Source: Axinella damicornis (Eukaryota; Porifera; Demospongiae; Axinellida; Axinellidae). From it: DNA of 64,000 bases. The notes under the pieces are model-generated. The model was not told the DNA's origin, made no database searches, and saw only the letters and a list, made by a program, of their open reading frames with translations. A program made the position numbers and the translations under genes. The stretch spans positions 11,781,301 through 11,845,300 of the forward strand of contig OZ007506.1 of the NCBI GenBank assembly GCA_963931865.1, read 5' to 3'. Of the stretch, positions 1-13,018 are shown piece after piece (the first letter of the stretch is position 1; every line of letters starts with the position of its first letter).

Positions 1-31
<31 letters not shown>

Positions 32-50
32 ACACACACACACACACACA
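1..50. repeat. CA microsatellite
   Basis: Nearly pure CA dinucleotide run at the window edge. A similar run lies at 358-435, at the matching place in the 383-bp tandem duplication of this region. Confidence 0.95.
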
Positions 51-753
51 CATCAGCTGGAGTGTACCGTCACAACTTCAGTGAAGTGATTGCACAGAAA
101 GTAGCACCTGCCATCCCTGTCCAGCCGATCGATCTCCTGTGGTGATGCCATTCACTTCTCAATTGAGGTATAGCCACTAGTCAGGGTGGTCTAGAACTGC
201 CAAGGATGTTTTGGGTTTGTAATGTGCAGTTTTTCCTGCACAACATTATTACGTGTGGATTTGTGTTGAAGGAGGGGAGGCCAGATTGTGTGTCATGCAT
301 GAAATGTTGTGTGGTAGCAAATGACCAGCTGCAGCTGTCTTGTTGCAGCGACCTGCTCACTCACGCACAAACGTACACTCACACACATATTCACACACAC
401 ACACTCACACACACTCACACACACACACACACACATCAGCTGGAGTGTGCCGTCACAACTTCAGTGAAGTGATTGCACAGAAAGTAGCACCTGCCATCCC
501 TGTCCAGCCGATCGATCTCCTGTGGTGATGCCATTCACTTCTCAATTGAGGTATAGCCACTAGTCAGGGTGGTCTAGAACTGCCAAGGACGTTTTGGGTT
601 TGTAATGTGCAGTTTTTCCTGCACAACATTATTACGTGTGACAAAGGCTGTGTGGGTAGGCCTGTGGTCAAGACAGTTATTCATCATTACATGTAGACAA
701 ACTTAATTATCTCCTGCTCCTTCTCCTTCCTCTCCCCTCTCCCTCTGTTCTCC

Positions 754-1085
754 TTGCCCTCTCTCCCTTTCTGCTCCCTCCCTCCCTCCTTCTCTCCCTC
801 CCTCCCTCCCTCCCTCCCTCCCTCCCTCCCTCCCTCCCTCCCTCCTTCTCTCCCTCCCTCCCTTCCTCCCTCCCTCCCTCCCTCCCTCCCTCCCTCCCTC
901 CCTCCCTCCCTCCCTCCCTCTCTCCCTCCCTCCCCTCCCTCCTCCCTCACTCCCCCCTCCCTCTCCTCCCTTCCCTCTCTCCCCTCCACTTGTTCTCCCT
1001 TCCCATCTCCTACTCCCCTTCCCCTAGCTCCCTCCATTTTCCTCATTCCTTCTCCTCCCCTCCCTCCCTCCCTCTTCTCCCTCCT
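754..1085. repeat. CCCTCCCT polypyrimidine tract
   Basis: Long CT-rich simple repeat between exon blocks 1 and 2 of the carboxypeptidase copy. Copy B has an equivalent tract at 17041-17345, so it predates the duplication. Long open frames here are artefacts of the repeat. Confidence 0.9.
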
Positions 1086-1259
1086 CTTCCACTCCCCTCT
1101 CCCCTCACCTCAGCCAACTGGAAATGTGTGAGGCTTCTCCTTCATGGTAGGACAGCTGAACACCACTTACTCTACTATGCAGCTCGAACACAACTCCACC
1201 AAGTGAGTATAACAAACTAGCTCCATGAAGAACCATATTTTGATAAACCCACAATAACC

Positions 1260-1870
1260 GATTTAGCATAAGGTACTCTATGTTCAGATTTAGCGTAGGG
1301 ATACACTAGCCTCGTTCCCAGGCCTCCACCCCTGCTCTGTGTGGAGGCCTGGGAACGAGGCTAGGGATACATAGTTCTAGATTTACGTAGTGCGTGGATA
1401 TGGTACCACAAATATTGGGCTGCAGCGCAAACATATTCTATCTCCCTAGCACTACTCGGATTATCTGGAGCTGCCAGTCTCGAAAAGTAGTCAAGCCAAA
1501 CCGATTACAAAAATCCCCGTCATCTACGATACATCTCTCCTGTTTGGGAGACCCTAACGCTAAATCCTAGGGTCAAAGTAACTAGTACCCCATGTGCGTT
1601 GGTGTGCCCCTGTGCATAACATCTCCAATTTGTGAGGATTTAGCGTACTCCCACACTACAAATACATAATTTATGGGTGGGGAATAGCGTACCCCCATGT
1701 TAAATCCCTCCTATATATATGGACAGGATTTAGCGTTCCCATACGCTAAATCCCGCCTATAATTATACATTTACGTGAATGGGAAATTTAGTGTAGGGTA
1801 TGCTCAGCAAATCATAGTCCCCCCTGCATATAGGCGGGATTTAGCGTACCTTTCATGCTAAATCCCAACT
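1260..1870. repeat. Interspersed TTTAGCGTA motif cluster
   Basis: The motif GATTTAGCGTA or its complement recurs roughly every 30-90 bases (about 1290, 1640, 1690, 1726, 1795, 1840). Related sequence in copy B forms a large palindrome at 17592-17880. It looks like a decayed set of small inverted-repeat elements in the carboxypeptidase intron. Confidence 0.55.
1307..1363. mobile_element. 9-bp-TSD hairpin MITE (TAGCCTCG family)
   Basis: A 57-bp near-perfect hairpin whose arms are TAGCCTCGTTCCCAGGCC and its complement. Flanks GGGATACAC and GGGATACAT differ at one base, giving a 9-bp target duplication. Confidence 0.85.
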
Positions 1871-1912
1871 GTATCTGGGCGGATAAATGTAATTTTATCC
1901 CCCCCAACACCA

Positions 1913-1914
<2 letters not shown>

Positions 1915-1946
<32 letters not shown>
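1915..1946. repeat. Poly-C tract (32 C)
   Basis: Uninterrupted run of 32 C just before exon block 3 of carboxypeptidase copy A. Copy B has CCA repeats at the same place. Confidence 0.95.
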
Positions 1947-2391
1947 ACCCACCACACACTCACAGGCCATACAGTTTACTTGTGTACCCACCGTGATGTG
2001 AGGGTGTTTGGAGCAGTTGATCCTAACTCTGGAACTGCCGCCCTCATAGAGATTGCCAGGGCATTCAGCGTGCTCAGGAGCAATGGTACGATGGCTGATA
2101 TGCATGCCATTAAATTGCAGATACCAGATCCTTGCTTATTACTTATAAATGCTGTGCTTCATAAAATCTCTCTCTGTCTCTCTATCCTCTGACAACCATA
2201 CACACACACCCCACACGACCTCACAGACTGAGGCCTGGTCGCACCATTGTCTTGTACAGCTGGGATGCCGAAACATTTGATTTGATGAGAGACACGGAAT
2301 GGATTGAGGTCAGTCAAATATTGACGTATGTCCCGGATGAAGTGCTCTCACAGTGATTCTACAATCATAATGGAAAATGCATCACACCATA

Positions 2392-2775
2392 CTCCCTCCC
2401 CACTCACTCCCATACTCTCTCCCCACTCGCTCCCATACTCCCTCCCCACCCACTCCCATACTCCCTCCCATACTCCCTCCCCACTCACTCCCATACTCCC
2501 TCCCCACTCACTCCCATACTCCCTCCCCACTCACTCCCATACTCCCTCCCCACTCGCTCCCATACTCCCTCCCCACTCGCTCCCATACTCCCTCCCCACT
2601 CACTCCCATACTCCCTCCCCACTCGCTCCCATACTCCCTCCCCACTCACTCCCATACTCCCTCCCCACTCACTCCTGTACTCCCTCCCCACTTGCTCCCA
2701 TACTCCCTCCCCACTCACTCCTGTACTCCCTCCCCACTTGCTCCCATACTCCCTCCCCACTCACTCCCATACTGG
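2392..2775. repeat. About 23-bp minisatellite
   Basis: Tandem units close to CTCACTCCCATACTCCCTCC with small variants. The array ends in an inverted stretch (2775-2865, GGGAGTATGGG type). The same satellite recurs in copy B at 18476-18838. Confidence 0.9.
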
Positions 2776-3157
2776 GAGGGAAGGGAGTATGGGGAGGGAG
2801 AATTGGAGTGAGTGGGGAGGGAGCATGGGAGCGAGTGGGGTGGGAGCGAGTGGGGAGGGAGTGTGGAAGTAATATACGGATGCCGAAGAGCGGTGTATTA
2901 TTGTCAACGCAAACCAAAGAACTGAAAATGGTGTAGGCCTGTGAACGAAGCTAAACATCCAGTGTGCATGTAGCCTGGTTCAGTCAGCCGAGTCCATAAT
3001 TATAGGGCCAGCAAAGTCATACCCAGGTCATACCAACTATTGTTGATCAGGCCAGAAGACCTCCCAATCAGAGTTCATAGCTACGAAGGTTGCAATCTCA
3101 CCACAAAACATAGCGTACAAAACACTACAAAGTTGCTGCTTAACACTAACATGCACT

Positions 3158-3201
3158 TAGCCTCGTTCCCAGGCCATTTTGGGGGCCTGGGAACGAGGCT
3201 A
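3158..3201. mobile_element. Hairpin MITE (TAGCCTCG family)
   Basis: A 44-bp minimal hairpin, almost only the two 18-bp arms. It is flanked by exact AACATGCACT direct repeats (10 bp, or 9 bp depending on how the boundary T/A is assigned). Confidence 0.85.
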
Positions 3202-3211
3202 AACATGCACT

Positions 3212-3850
3212 ATAAGCTATAATGATGATTTGGTAAGGCGGGAGGAGGGTAACTTGGAACATACAAATTACTATGCATGCTTACCACTTACACCAACTGT
3301 TGAAGTCTGAAGTCATTTTGTACTGATGGAGTCAGCTAGCGTTGAGTCATCTATCTGAAAGTTGAAACTTACCAGCGCGAGTCAGCAGGATTAATGGAAA
3401 CTAACTGATAGTTTCTTTGCACCAAACATCAATGCACATTAAAATTTGTGGATAGGGTAACTTGGAACAGTAGCTAGATGCACAAAGCAAAATAGCAAGT
3501 GTAGCTAAAATTCTGTTGCTCTGCACACGGGTTCAACCCTAGTGCTATTGTTACCATTTTGGTAGTTACATCAACTAGAGGCAGAGGAGGGAGGACATGA
3601 TGTCATGTCTTGACAAAATCATGTGGTTAGGTATCATTCCTAGCATTCTTGAACGCATATAAAATGTGTACTCGGTCATAGCAGTGGACTACACCAGGGC
3701 ACTCTGGCGCCCCAACTAAATCGACTTCGCAGTGCAAGTGTACAGCCTTATACGAGCTCACTGATTCGCAATTAAAAGTGCATCACGTCAAGGAGAGCAA
3801 CGAGCAGGTCGACTGTGATCGTACCTGTGGTATTGCAGCTGATTCGCTAA
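3212..3850. other. Unassigned sequence upstream of the DPAGT1 fragment
   Basis: AT-rich non-repetitive sequence with no recognisable exon. The N-terminal DPAGT1 exons expected here were not found. Confidence 0.4.
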
Positions 3851-4351
3851 TCACTCCCACAGCCCTGGGGGACTGGGGGTGTTGTCAGGGGCGATGTTCC
3901 TCATCACCCTCTTCCTGTTCATCCCTGCATGTCCCCTTCCTCCACACCTTCCTCAAAGTACTCCTTTGAGGTTGGCATGGCAACCCTTCTCTTTCTATCA
4001 CAACATTGCCAGAAAACATATACCTGTACGCACATTAATGTTCACACATTCACACCAATACACACCATACACTTACACACATGCACACACACACACCAAT
4101 GCACACCCACTCACACACATGCACAGTTCGCAGAGTTCATATGCGCTCTCTTGTCCACATGATCTTTCTGGGATTCGCTGACGATGTGCTGGACCTGCGC
4201 TGGAGACACAAGCTGCTGCTACCCACGATCGCCTCTCTTCCTCTGCTCATGGTCTATCTCATCAATGGGGTATCCACAACAGTAATCCTGCCCAAACCAG
4301 TTCGCTTTATGCTCGGACTTCATATTATGAATCTTGGTGAGCATGTTTGTG

Positions 4352-4354
4352 TGG

Positions 4355-4411
<57 letters not shown>
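4352..4411. repeat. GT microsatellite
   Basis: Pure GT run just after the DPAGT1-like donor site. Confidence 0.95.
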
Positions 4412-4591
4412 GTTGTGTGTTGTGTGGGGTTGCGTTTTAGTGAGGTATAGCAGAACAGATGTGACGTATGACTTGCTTTGGAACAATTAGGCACCTACTT
4501 GTAGTATCACTGCCGCGCCGAGAGAGAACAGATCCAGTATCTTCTTGCTGTTGACTAAGAGATCAGTATTCAGCGGTACACATGTATGCTT

Positions 4592-4703
<112 letters not shown>

Positions 4704-4748
4704 CCCCTCAACACACTCATGCTTACACAGGCATCCTCTACTACGTCT

Positions 4749-5361
4749 ACAGTGGCTGTGTCCTGGGCTACCAGTGTACTGGGGATACAGGTACGCTTGT
4801 TCAGTGCTGTGTGCTAGGCTACCAGTGTACTGGGGATACAGGTACGCTTGTTCAGTGCTGTGTGCTAGGCTACCAGTGTACTGGGGATACAGGTACGCTT
4901 GTTCAGTGGCTGTGTGCTGGGCTACCAGTGTACTGGGGATACAGGTACGCTTGTTCATTGCTGTGTGCTAGGCTACCAGTGTACTGGGGATACAGGTACG
5001 CTTGTTCATTGCTGTGTGCTAGGCTACCAGTGTATTGGGGATACAGGTACGCTTGTTCATTGCTGTGTGCTAGGCTACCAGTGTACTGGGGATACAGGTA
5101 CGCTTGTTCATTGCTGTGTGCTAGGCTACCAGTGTACTGGGGATACAGGTACGCTTGTTCATTGCTGTGTGCTAGGCTACCAGTGTACTGGGGATACAGG
5201 TACGCTTGTTCATTGCTGTGTGCTAGGCTACCAGTGTACTGGGGATACAGGTACGCTTGTTCAGTGGCTGTGTCCTGGGCTACCAGTGTACTGGGGATAC
5301 AGGTACGCTTGTTCAGTGGCTGTGTGCTGGGCTACCAGTGTACTGGGGATACAGGTACGCT
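4749..5361. repeat. 51-bp minisatellite, about 12 units
   Basis: Units of 51 bp (17 codons), each containing GGCTACCAGTGTACTGGGG and a TACAGGTACG stretch. Variants are few, so copies are young. The unit length is a multiple of three, so the array stays open in several frames. It begins inside the last DPAGT1-like exon block. Confidence 0.93.
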
Positions 5362-5764
5362 TCTGTGTGCTAGCAGGAGCCTCATGGGCTCCTGGTGCTA
5401 GACTGTCAGGGTTATGTTATTGTGCAAGGCTTGCCTGACCAGTGACCAGCTAGGATCACATGTCAATCATGTAGTATGGGATACGTTCATTTTGCACACA
5501 CAATCATGTATTCCTGCATACGCACACACATACACCTATCCATCACACACACACCCATGCATCACATACACACGCAGATACTTGGAAGTTTGATTGCATT
5601 CTTCATTCGTTATTGACTTGTCAAAAAAATTTATTAGCCATCTTTGTTCTTACTTTTGAGTTAACAAACCACTGTGGAGAGTCTTGGAACAAGGCCAGGG
5701 ACAAGCCTCAGACTGGAGAATAGCTGGACTGGTAGTGGAAGCGGGCTGCAGGAGGCAAGGGTAC

Positions 5765-6370
5765 CGGGGAACAGGGCTGCAGGGGAACAGGGCTGCCGGG
5801 GAACAGGGCTGCAGGGGAACAGGGCTGCAGGGGAACAGGGCTGCAGGGGAACAGGGCTGCCGGGAACAGGGCTGCAGGGGAACAGGGCTGCAGGGGAACA
5901 GGGCTGCCGGGGAACAGGGCTGCAGGGGAACAGGGCTGCAAGGGAACAGGGCTGTGCCGGGGAACAGGGCTGCCGGGGAACAGGGCTGCCTGGGAACAGG
6001 GCTGCAAGGGAACAGGGCTGTGCTGGGGAACAGGGCTGCCGGGGAACAGGGCTGCCAGGGAACAGCTAGGGCTGCAGGGGAACAGGGTTGCAAGGGAACA
6101 GGGCTGCAGGGGAACAGGGCTGCAGGGGAACAGGGCAACAGGGCTGCAGGGGAACAGGGCTGCAAGGGAACAGGGCTGCCGGGGAACAGGGCTGCAGGGC
6201 TGCAAGGGAACAGGGCTGTGCCGGGGAACAGGGCTGCCGGGGAACAGGGCTGCCAGGGAACAGGGCTGCAAGGGAACAGGGTTGCAAGGGAACAGGGCTG
6301 CAGGGGAACAGGGGAACAGGCCTAGGGCTGCAGGGGAACAGGGTTGCAAGGGAACAGGGCTGCAAGGGAA
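5765..6370. repeat. About 16-bp minisatellite (GGGGAACAGGGCTGCA type)
   Basis: Tandem units of about 14-17 bp with variable length. Long open frames on both strands here arise from the repeat and are not counted as genes. Confidence 0.95.
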
Positions 6371-7854
6371 CCAAAATCTGGCCTGAACAAGAACATGAAG
6401 GGCCACTTGGAACCTTGCTGCAGGGGATTGCGTGGGCTGCATGTGGGAAATATTATATGGAAAGAGACTGCATGCGTTGTTAAATGATCTACATAGAAAA
6501 AAAGTGGTAGCGTGTGTTTGAGCTTACATCACCACCCACACATGCACATTTAAAATGTGGAGGAGCACACCAGAAACTGATCATGACCAATTCAAGGCAT
6601 ATAATTATGCATAAGTATGGGACAGACATGTAGCTACTCATAATATTGTCAACTTTTGCCATTTCAATAATGAGAGTGGAAAAAAAAAGAAGAACATAGT
6701 TAAAAAGAGCCTGAAAAATAAAAAAGAAAAAGAGGAAAAACAAAACAAGCAGAAAAAAACAACCTAGCAACACACCCATCCCAGGTCAGACACCGAAGTG
6801 TAAGCCTCAGGAGCGCTGGATAGGCGTGCCTGGAATCACAGGAGGCTAACCTGCTTTCTACCAGACACCTTTAGCTTCGGTGGTCAGATGGGAACCGGCG
6901 TACTCCGGCTGCTAGGCGGGGAAGTCGAGAACCGGTATGTACGGAGGGGCCCGACCTCGTACTCGGTTATTGGGGAGGCAATGTTCAGACCCCAGTCTGC
7001 AAGCGAACACGCCATCCCGACTTCCCGCCAAAACTTGTTACAAATTCAGTATTTAACCCCAAACCGGATGTTTCCAGGTGCGCATGCGCGTGCTACTGGA
7101 CCTTGACTTCCCGCCAAAAATATTTCAAACCCCAGCCGCTTGAGCTAGAGCTACACGGCTAGCTAGCTAGGCTCTAGCTAACTCTCCTTGCTCACCAATT
7201 CGACGATAGTTGGGACAGCGGTATGGCCCAGACTCGTAGTGGCACCTGTCGACCAGGACCTCACCAGTCACGGGTTTTATTATAGCACATGTACAGCCGT
7301 GATGCTTTTCCATTCAATTGCATGTGGCAAATACCAAGCGTGTGTGTATTCTTTTTGACATCACCACCCACACCACACATGCTCAGGAGGAAACTGTGCG
7401 ATCAGATCAGTATACAAATGACTCCACGTGTGGGAGTACTACAGTACATAGCAGCTGCATACAAATTGCTATCGTCTCCGAACAGCCAGCAGGAGGGCAG
7501 CCCCCACCACTGCCCTAGTCACACAACCTAGAGTGAATGCCAAGGTGGCTGTGTGTGGTGTGTGCATATGTCATGTGTGTTGCATGTATGGTGAGTGTGT
7601 ATGCGTGGATGTGTACGTGTGTGTAGTGTTGCAACCAAGTGCTGGTACACTATAATTTAACACCACCATACCAGACGTCATAACTATATACTACATGGAT
7701 GGTATATACACGCACACACACACCTTGTACATGGATGTTGCAAGAATCAGGATAATTAATTGTACACCAAATAGCAATACACGCTGTCCCCCACACACGT
7801 ACACATGTATACTCTAGCAGAGGGGGTGTGTCCCCACGCACACTCTAGCAGATG
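6371..7854. other. Unassigned sequence
   Basis: No recognised domain. It contains an A-rich stretch (6680-6770), CA/GT-rich stretches (7560-7630 and 7700-7740), and a short open frame preceded by a possible acceptor near 7387 (reads EETVRSDQYTNDST) that I cannot assign. Confidence 0.35.
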
Positions 7855-8374
7855 CTATCTGGGAATAAGCTGTGTATTCTTTTTGTCCTTGTCGTTGCTC
7901 CTCTGGCTGGAGGTGTGCTGCCAGTGCATGCTGCGTTTCACGGCCTCCTTCCACCGAGCATAGCGGGTGTCACGTTCTGAGTGCGGCGAGTGTGTGTGGT
8001 GTGTGGTGATTGTGTGGTGAGTCTGCCTATCTATATATCCATCTATATATCTACATGTATCTAATCCAGAAAATGTCTGCCTTACCATCAGAAGTGATGT
8101 CTGGTTGGAATGGGGTAGTGGATGGTTTGGGGAGCACAGAGACATCCTGCCACATCCCCACACTGCTATGGCTGCCCCGAGCACCGACATCTCACGGAAG
8201 TCAGGACGAACTGTGTGTGTCTGCATGTGTGCGTGTGTGTGTGTGCATGTGTGCGTGTGTGTGTGTGCTCGTTAACTAATCATTGAAGGCTGCTGGTGGA
8301 CATCGCTTGGGACACTGATTCACTCCAACCAAATTTGGAATTCTTTCTCTTCCATCTTTACCTTCCTATCACCC

Positions 8375-8968
8375 TAGCCTCGTTCCCAGGCTCTCGTTCT
8401 CGGAAGGGAGAAGAGAGCCTGGTAACATTGGGGGGGTCAAACCGTTGACTTCCGGCGCGTCATCGTTCATGTGATAAACAAAGGACACTCCTACTTTTGT
8501 GGTAAATGTCGCGTGAGTTACAAATCAGTCACACGCTATTCGAAATATTACTGTTCATTCTCAAGGCATCCCCGGCTTTGTAGAGATCCGAGACACTTCT
8601 TAGAAGCAAACCGGACAACTCACCTTGCGAACCGTAGATCCTGAAAGCGGTGACAGACGATGAGCGAGCTGATCCCGCAAACAAACCGAAGTGAACAGCC
8701 CTCTAAGACCAGTGGCCGTCTCGCACACCTGTCACCAACCTTTGAGGGGTACTTCGTCTTTGACGCTCATTTCTGAGTCTACAATTCGTGCGTTAGCACG
8801 GCAGTGAAGGTAAACACGCCTACAAAATAGTCACATGTTCACGTGTTTTCGTTCTGCAATCTGATTGGTTCCGCGAGAATCCTTGCGGCGGAAGTCCACG
8901 GTTTAACCCTCCCAATGTTACCAGGCTCTCTTCTCCCTTCCGAGAACGAGAGCCTGGGAACGAGGCTA
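8375..8968. mobile_element. TAGCCTCG-family element with 0.5-kb interior
   Basis: A 594-bp element with inverted ends of about 55 bp (TAGCCTCGTTCCCAGGCT then TCTCGTTCTCGGAAGGGAG) and exact 9-bp duplications CTATCACCC on both sides. It sits in an intron of the glycerol kinase pseudogene. The interior shows no transposase frame. Confidence 0.9.
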
Positions 8969-9007
8969 CTATCACCCTGTATCATAGGGGATGGTTATCG
9001 TGGCATG

Positions 9008-9634
9008 GTCCTGTCACGCTGTGGACAGTCCCCCCTGAAAAGCGGTTCCCCCGGACTGTCCACGGCAGAATAATCGGTCCCCCGGACCAAATATCGCAGC
9101 CATACCTGGTCCCCCCTTGCTGTAGATGGTCCCACCCCATAGATGCATGATCTGTTACGAGCGCTCGGCGGGGTACGTACAGGTAAGCAAAGATCAGTTT
9201 ATTTCTGTACTTATAGAGGCTACACAGGCTACGAAGGAATGGTTTTTGCAGCATTAAAAATTATCTTCGTTGCATACTCTGAGCTAAACCGTGTGAGACG
9301 AGTACAAGTAGCTATCATGCATGCGTGACTTATAAATACGTTCAGGAGCGTTATGGGCTCCTGATGGACGGTGCAGACCAAGTATAACTTGGACTACGTG
9401 GCCTCCTGATGGACGGTGCAGACTCTCCATTCACGTCTGTTTACGCTTCCTCACTTCATAGTTGACCCTCCAGTGAATATTTGTGACTTGGGCTAGCGAA
9501 CAACTAGTGGGGACCAATTGCAGCAAGGGGGGACTGCTTACAGCGCCATGGATGGTCCCAGGGGGGACCAATTATTCTGCCGTGGACAGTCCGGGGGGAC
9601 CGCTTTTGGGGGGGACCAATTATAGTATGACAGT
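9008..9634. mobile_element. Inverted-repeat element rich in GGTCCCCC
   Basis: Imperfect inverted arms of about 120 bp share blocks such as CGGACTGTCCACGGCAGAAT, surrounding about 370 bp of other sequence. Exact ends and target duplication are unclear. It lies in a glycerol kinase intron. Confidence 0.65.
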
Positions 9635-10677
9635 CCCACATGTAGGCAATGTTCCCTCACTGTACAACAACTCTGTCCTGCATTCGCTCAGCACGGAAGA
9701 TGGAGCCTATAATTAGTGTACGTGGATATTCTTCCCTTTTTGTCAGTATCACTACTACACACACACATACACACACACACACATACACACACACACATAC
9801 ATGAGCATAATGCATTGAAGTATACATCAGCAAAAAGGACACTTGTATAATTATAGCATGTAGTTCATTCATGTCACAGTGCACCTACCAACTGGTATTC
9901 CGATGAGGTTGGTCTGTAGCTGCAGTATTGTTGACAGGCATCCCCCGGCCCCGTCCACACGGAGAGAGGTAAGAGGGAGCTCCGAGTCCTGGTTCATGGC
10001 ATCCAGGATCTACGTATGTGGGAGTGAGTGAGTGTGTGTGTATATACACTGCTACGCCCCTCCTGCAGGAAGCAACATGCATGGGCTAGAACAAGAGAGG
10101 GGCTGGGTAGCTGGGTTGAAATCTTCCATCTCCAGATGCAACTATGAAAGGCGTACCTCTCTCGACTGGAAGCAGACGGCCTCGAGAGCTGCTCTGCACA
10201 GGTGGGCCTTGTTGGTATAGTTGGTCAGCCCTATCATCAACCTGCACAATGAAATCACATGACATCATAGGGCCAGCTGTCTAACACACTACACCAGAAG
10301 ACCAACTGGCCAATTACAAAGTTTGGCCAGGCAGGACATGAGAACCTTTGTGTAGCCTAACACAGTGATTCATCTGTAGCTGGTATCCTTGAAGTTGAAT
10401 TTCATATGGTATGGATGGGCTAGCTGATAACATGGTGGGATCAATGGAAGCGTGCCCGCGGTCAACCGGTGAATGATGTAAATTTGATATTTAGCAGGCT
10501 GGCTGACCTGTTCAATTTTGGATTAACTTCTATTCGAACATCCTTATGACAACAAATGTGTCAGACCTGATCCCCCAATCTAGGGCCTATGATGTGACTC
10601 TTTGATTGGAATGTATCGGTGTCACAGGTCATTGTAGGGGCTACTCTTCATTGTACATACATAATATGGACAACCTA

Positions 10678-10854
<177 letters not shown>

Positions 10855-11073
10855 TCAATCTGAGATGGCTATCTCAGTTGCACGTTACTAGTTACCAATT
10901 TCACTGGCATCTTTGAAGAACCCCAAATTGTCTCTCAGTCAGCGCACGCCCTGCCCTGCTATGGATACCGCTCCCCGGAGGAGAGTGAGGGTGCACGTGT
11001 CGTGGATGTGAGTGTGTGGGTTTGTGGGGGGTGTGAGGTGGAGGTGTGTGGGGGTGGAGGGGTGTGGGGGTGG

Positions 11074-11119
11074 TAGCCTCGTACCCAGGCTTCTGTGTGT
11101 GGGCCTGGGAACGAGGCTA
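11074..11119. mobile_element. Hairpin MITE (TAGCCTCG family)
   Basis: 46-bp hairpin flanked by exact 9-bp TGGGGGTGG duplications, in a glycerol kinase intron. Confidence 0.85.
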
Positions 11120-11155
11120 TGGGGGTGGAGGGGTGCGGAGGTGTGTGAGGGTGGA

Positions 11156-11187
<32 letters not shown>

Positions 11188-11204
<17 letters not shown>

Positions 11205-11211
11205 GGGGGGG
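11188..11211. repeat. Poly-G tract (24 G)
   Basis: Homopolymer directly following a TG microsatellite. Confidence 0.95.
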
Positions 11212-12102
11212 AGGGGTAGGAGATGTTAGCAACCAGAGCATGAAGGGGTGGAGATGATGGATGTGATGGGCATGTATCTCACCTCCAGGGAGTACACTGC
11301 TGGTTTGCCACAGTGGTCAACATGCCGTGGTGTGACATCACTGGTTGCTATGTGTGTGTTCATTAGAAGTAGTCATCAAGCATGCATGGAGGGGATCAGG
11401 GGGCGTGGTCACTCCAATATAACACATAAATGTCTATGGCCAAATGTGGCCTCTGATTGGTTAGTTACGTCTTAGCCAGCCGAGCTTGAAGAGGTTTGGC
11501 CTAAGCATCAGTCAAACTGTCTTAAGTTCTGACATCTCAGTGCAGTCCACACCCACTCACAAGGTTGTTGCCATAACTACTCCTCAACAATGGTATAGGA
11601 AGAGTGTTGCAAATGGATAATGGGCTGCACTGGTTGCACCAATATGTCAGTGGGTTCGCTGACTGAGGTTGCAGCTCCATGCAAGCATAGACTACATCAG
11701 AGTCAACAGTGATCTACCAGTATGTGTGCTTGTGTTGGGGGAGGGGGGTGGGTGGGGGGGGGGGGAGCTGCTCTACCTGTCCTATGTTATAGAGCAGGAA
11801 GCAACCGGTGCCATCCATACGTGTTCTTGGCATCACCCGGAGAGAAACACTGCTGGCCGACCAGCACAGCCTGCTGGTCGCCAAGACACTGCATGCAAGA
11901 ATAATAATCAACTCTTCGATACTTCCTTCTGGATCTCTCATACATTAGGTATTGATGCAGGATTACGGTGTAATATTGTACACCTACCCCACAAATGGGT
12001 ACACCTTTGAACTTCCCTTCTACCACACAAATGGGTACGCCTTTGAACTTCCCTTCTGCCTGCACGTGAGGAGAAACAATCAGTTTATAGAACATACCAC
12101 AG

Positions 12103-12213
12103 TAGTCTTGGTCCCAGACCCAACCAATCCAGTGCAGATCACTTTTAGTATTGCATGGGACATACTGGAAGTGAATATGTGCTGGATGAAAGCTAGGTCT
12201 GGGATCGAGACCA
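12103..12213. mobile_element. MITE (TAGTCTCGG family)
   Basis: Begins TAGTCTTGGTCCCAGACCC and ends in the imperfect complement. Exact 9-bp ATACCACAG duplications flank it. It is inserted between two glycerol kinase exons. Confidence 0.8.
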
Positions 12214-12717
12214 ATACCACAGACGATGTGTATACTAGCACCGTTCAAACACATGAAATTATTTTCCCATTTTAAGTTAATCAACCAAAACCAAGATGCT
12301 AAGGCAAAACAGTGTTAGTGTTAACTGTTCTAAGTGACACCAGACATTTCCACAGCCTGCTACACAAGTTTGTGTGTGCAGTGCGCAGGAGATGTATCCA
12401 CTCACAATGATGCCGTACACTTCAGCTGAGCTTCTGATCTCTGGTAAAGATCTCCTGGGGAATGTTGAAGAACCTGCGATTGTGGGAAGTCACACGACTG
12501 ATGGCCGTATCACATGCACATGACAATGGTTGCTCTTAAAAGTGGGTCACATGATCTATCGTATGTCACATGCAGGTCACATGTTAATACCAGAAGGTCA
12601 CATGACTTGCCTGCAGAGCTCAGGATCCCACTGCAGAGTGTGGATGTTCATGAGCATGGTGCGACTGGCAATGGTTACATCCGTTACATGAACCAGTAAG
12701 GTTCTGTATGTGAGTAT

Positions 12718-12749
<32 letters not shown>
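12718..12749. repeat. Poly-G tract (32 G)
   Basis: Uninterrupted G run in a glycerol kinase intron. Confidence 0.95.
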
Positions 12750-12750
<1 letters not shown>

Positions 12751-13018
12751 GGTGGGAGGAAAAAGAGGCCAAGTTAATTTTATACACATACGTACAATGT
12801 CATGTACATGCAAACACCCAACATACCCAGATAATCCAGGTGTCCACAGTTCCAAATCAGCACTTTCACTCGATCCTCAATGGCAGTCTTCACTGCCTCA
12901 CTGTTCTCCATCAGCCACTTGACCTTAAGTGCTGAGAAGTAGGTGTGGATGGGGAGACCACAGCGGGGCTAGAGGGAGGGATGAGGGGATGAGGGAATTA
13001 AGGGGAAGCTAGAGATGA

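Larger units (their letters stand above)
57..2308 (+). pseudogene. Glutamate carboxypeptidase II-like pseudogene, copy A
   Basis: Four exon-like blocks match the M28 zinc peptidase family of PSMA/NAALADase. Block 1 occurs twice (57-167 and 440-550, a 383-bp direct duplication) and reads VAPAIPVQPI, as at the end of the PA domain, then frameshifts through a GATC insertion. Block 2 (1114-1202) frameshifts through a 5-bp deletion relative to copy B. Block 3 (about 1966-2083) reads HRDVRVFGAVDPNSGTA, keeping the zinc-ligand His and the bridging Asp. Block 4 (2227-2308) reads SWDAETFDLMRDTEWIE, where the usual DAEE has become DAET, so a zinc-ligand Glu is lost. A donor GTCAGT follows. The second half of the enzyme was not found. 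Family identity is confident; catalytic activity is very unlikely. Confidence 0.72.

Noticed and set aside
754..1131. Long open frames rich in SLPPSLPP or EGGREGGR
   Set aside because: Produced by the CCCTCCCT simple repeat; the same artefact appears at 17041-17345 and 21276-21740.
2328..2936. 202-residue open frame (PPHSLPYSLPTHSHTPS repeats)
   Set aside because: Translation of the 23-bp minisatellite in one of several open frames; no domain and no splice support.
5650..6442. Open frames up to 244 residues on both strands (GNRAAGEQG / PCSPAALF)
   Set aside because: Minisatellite translation; both strands open equally and composition is purely repetitive.
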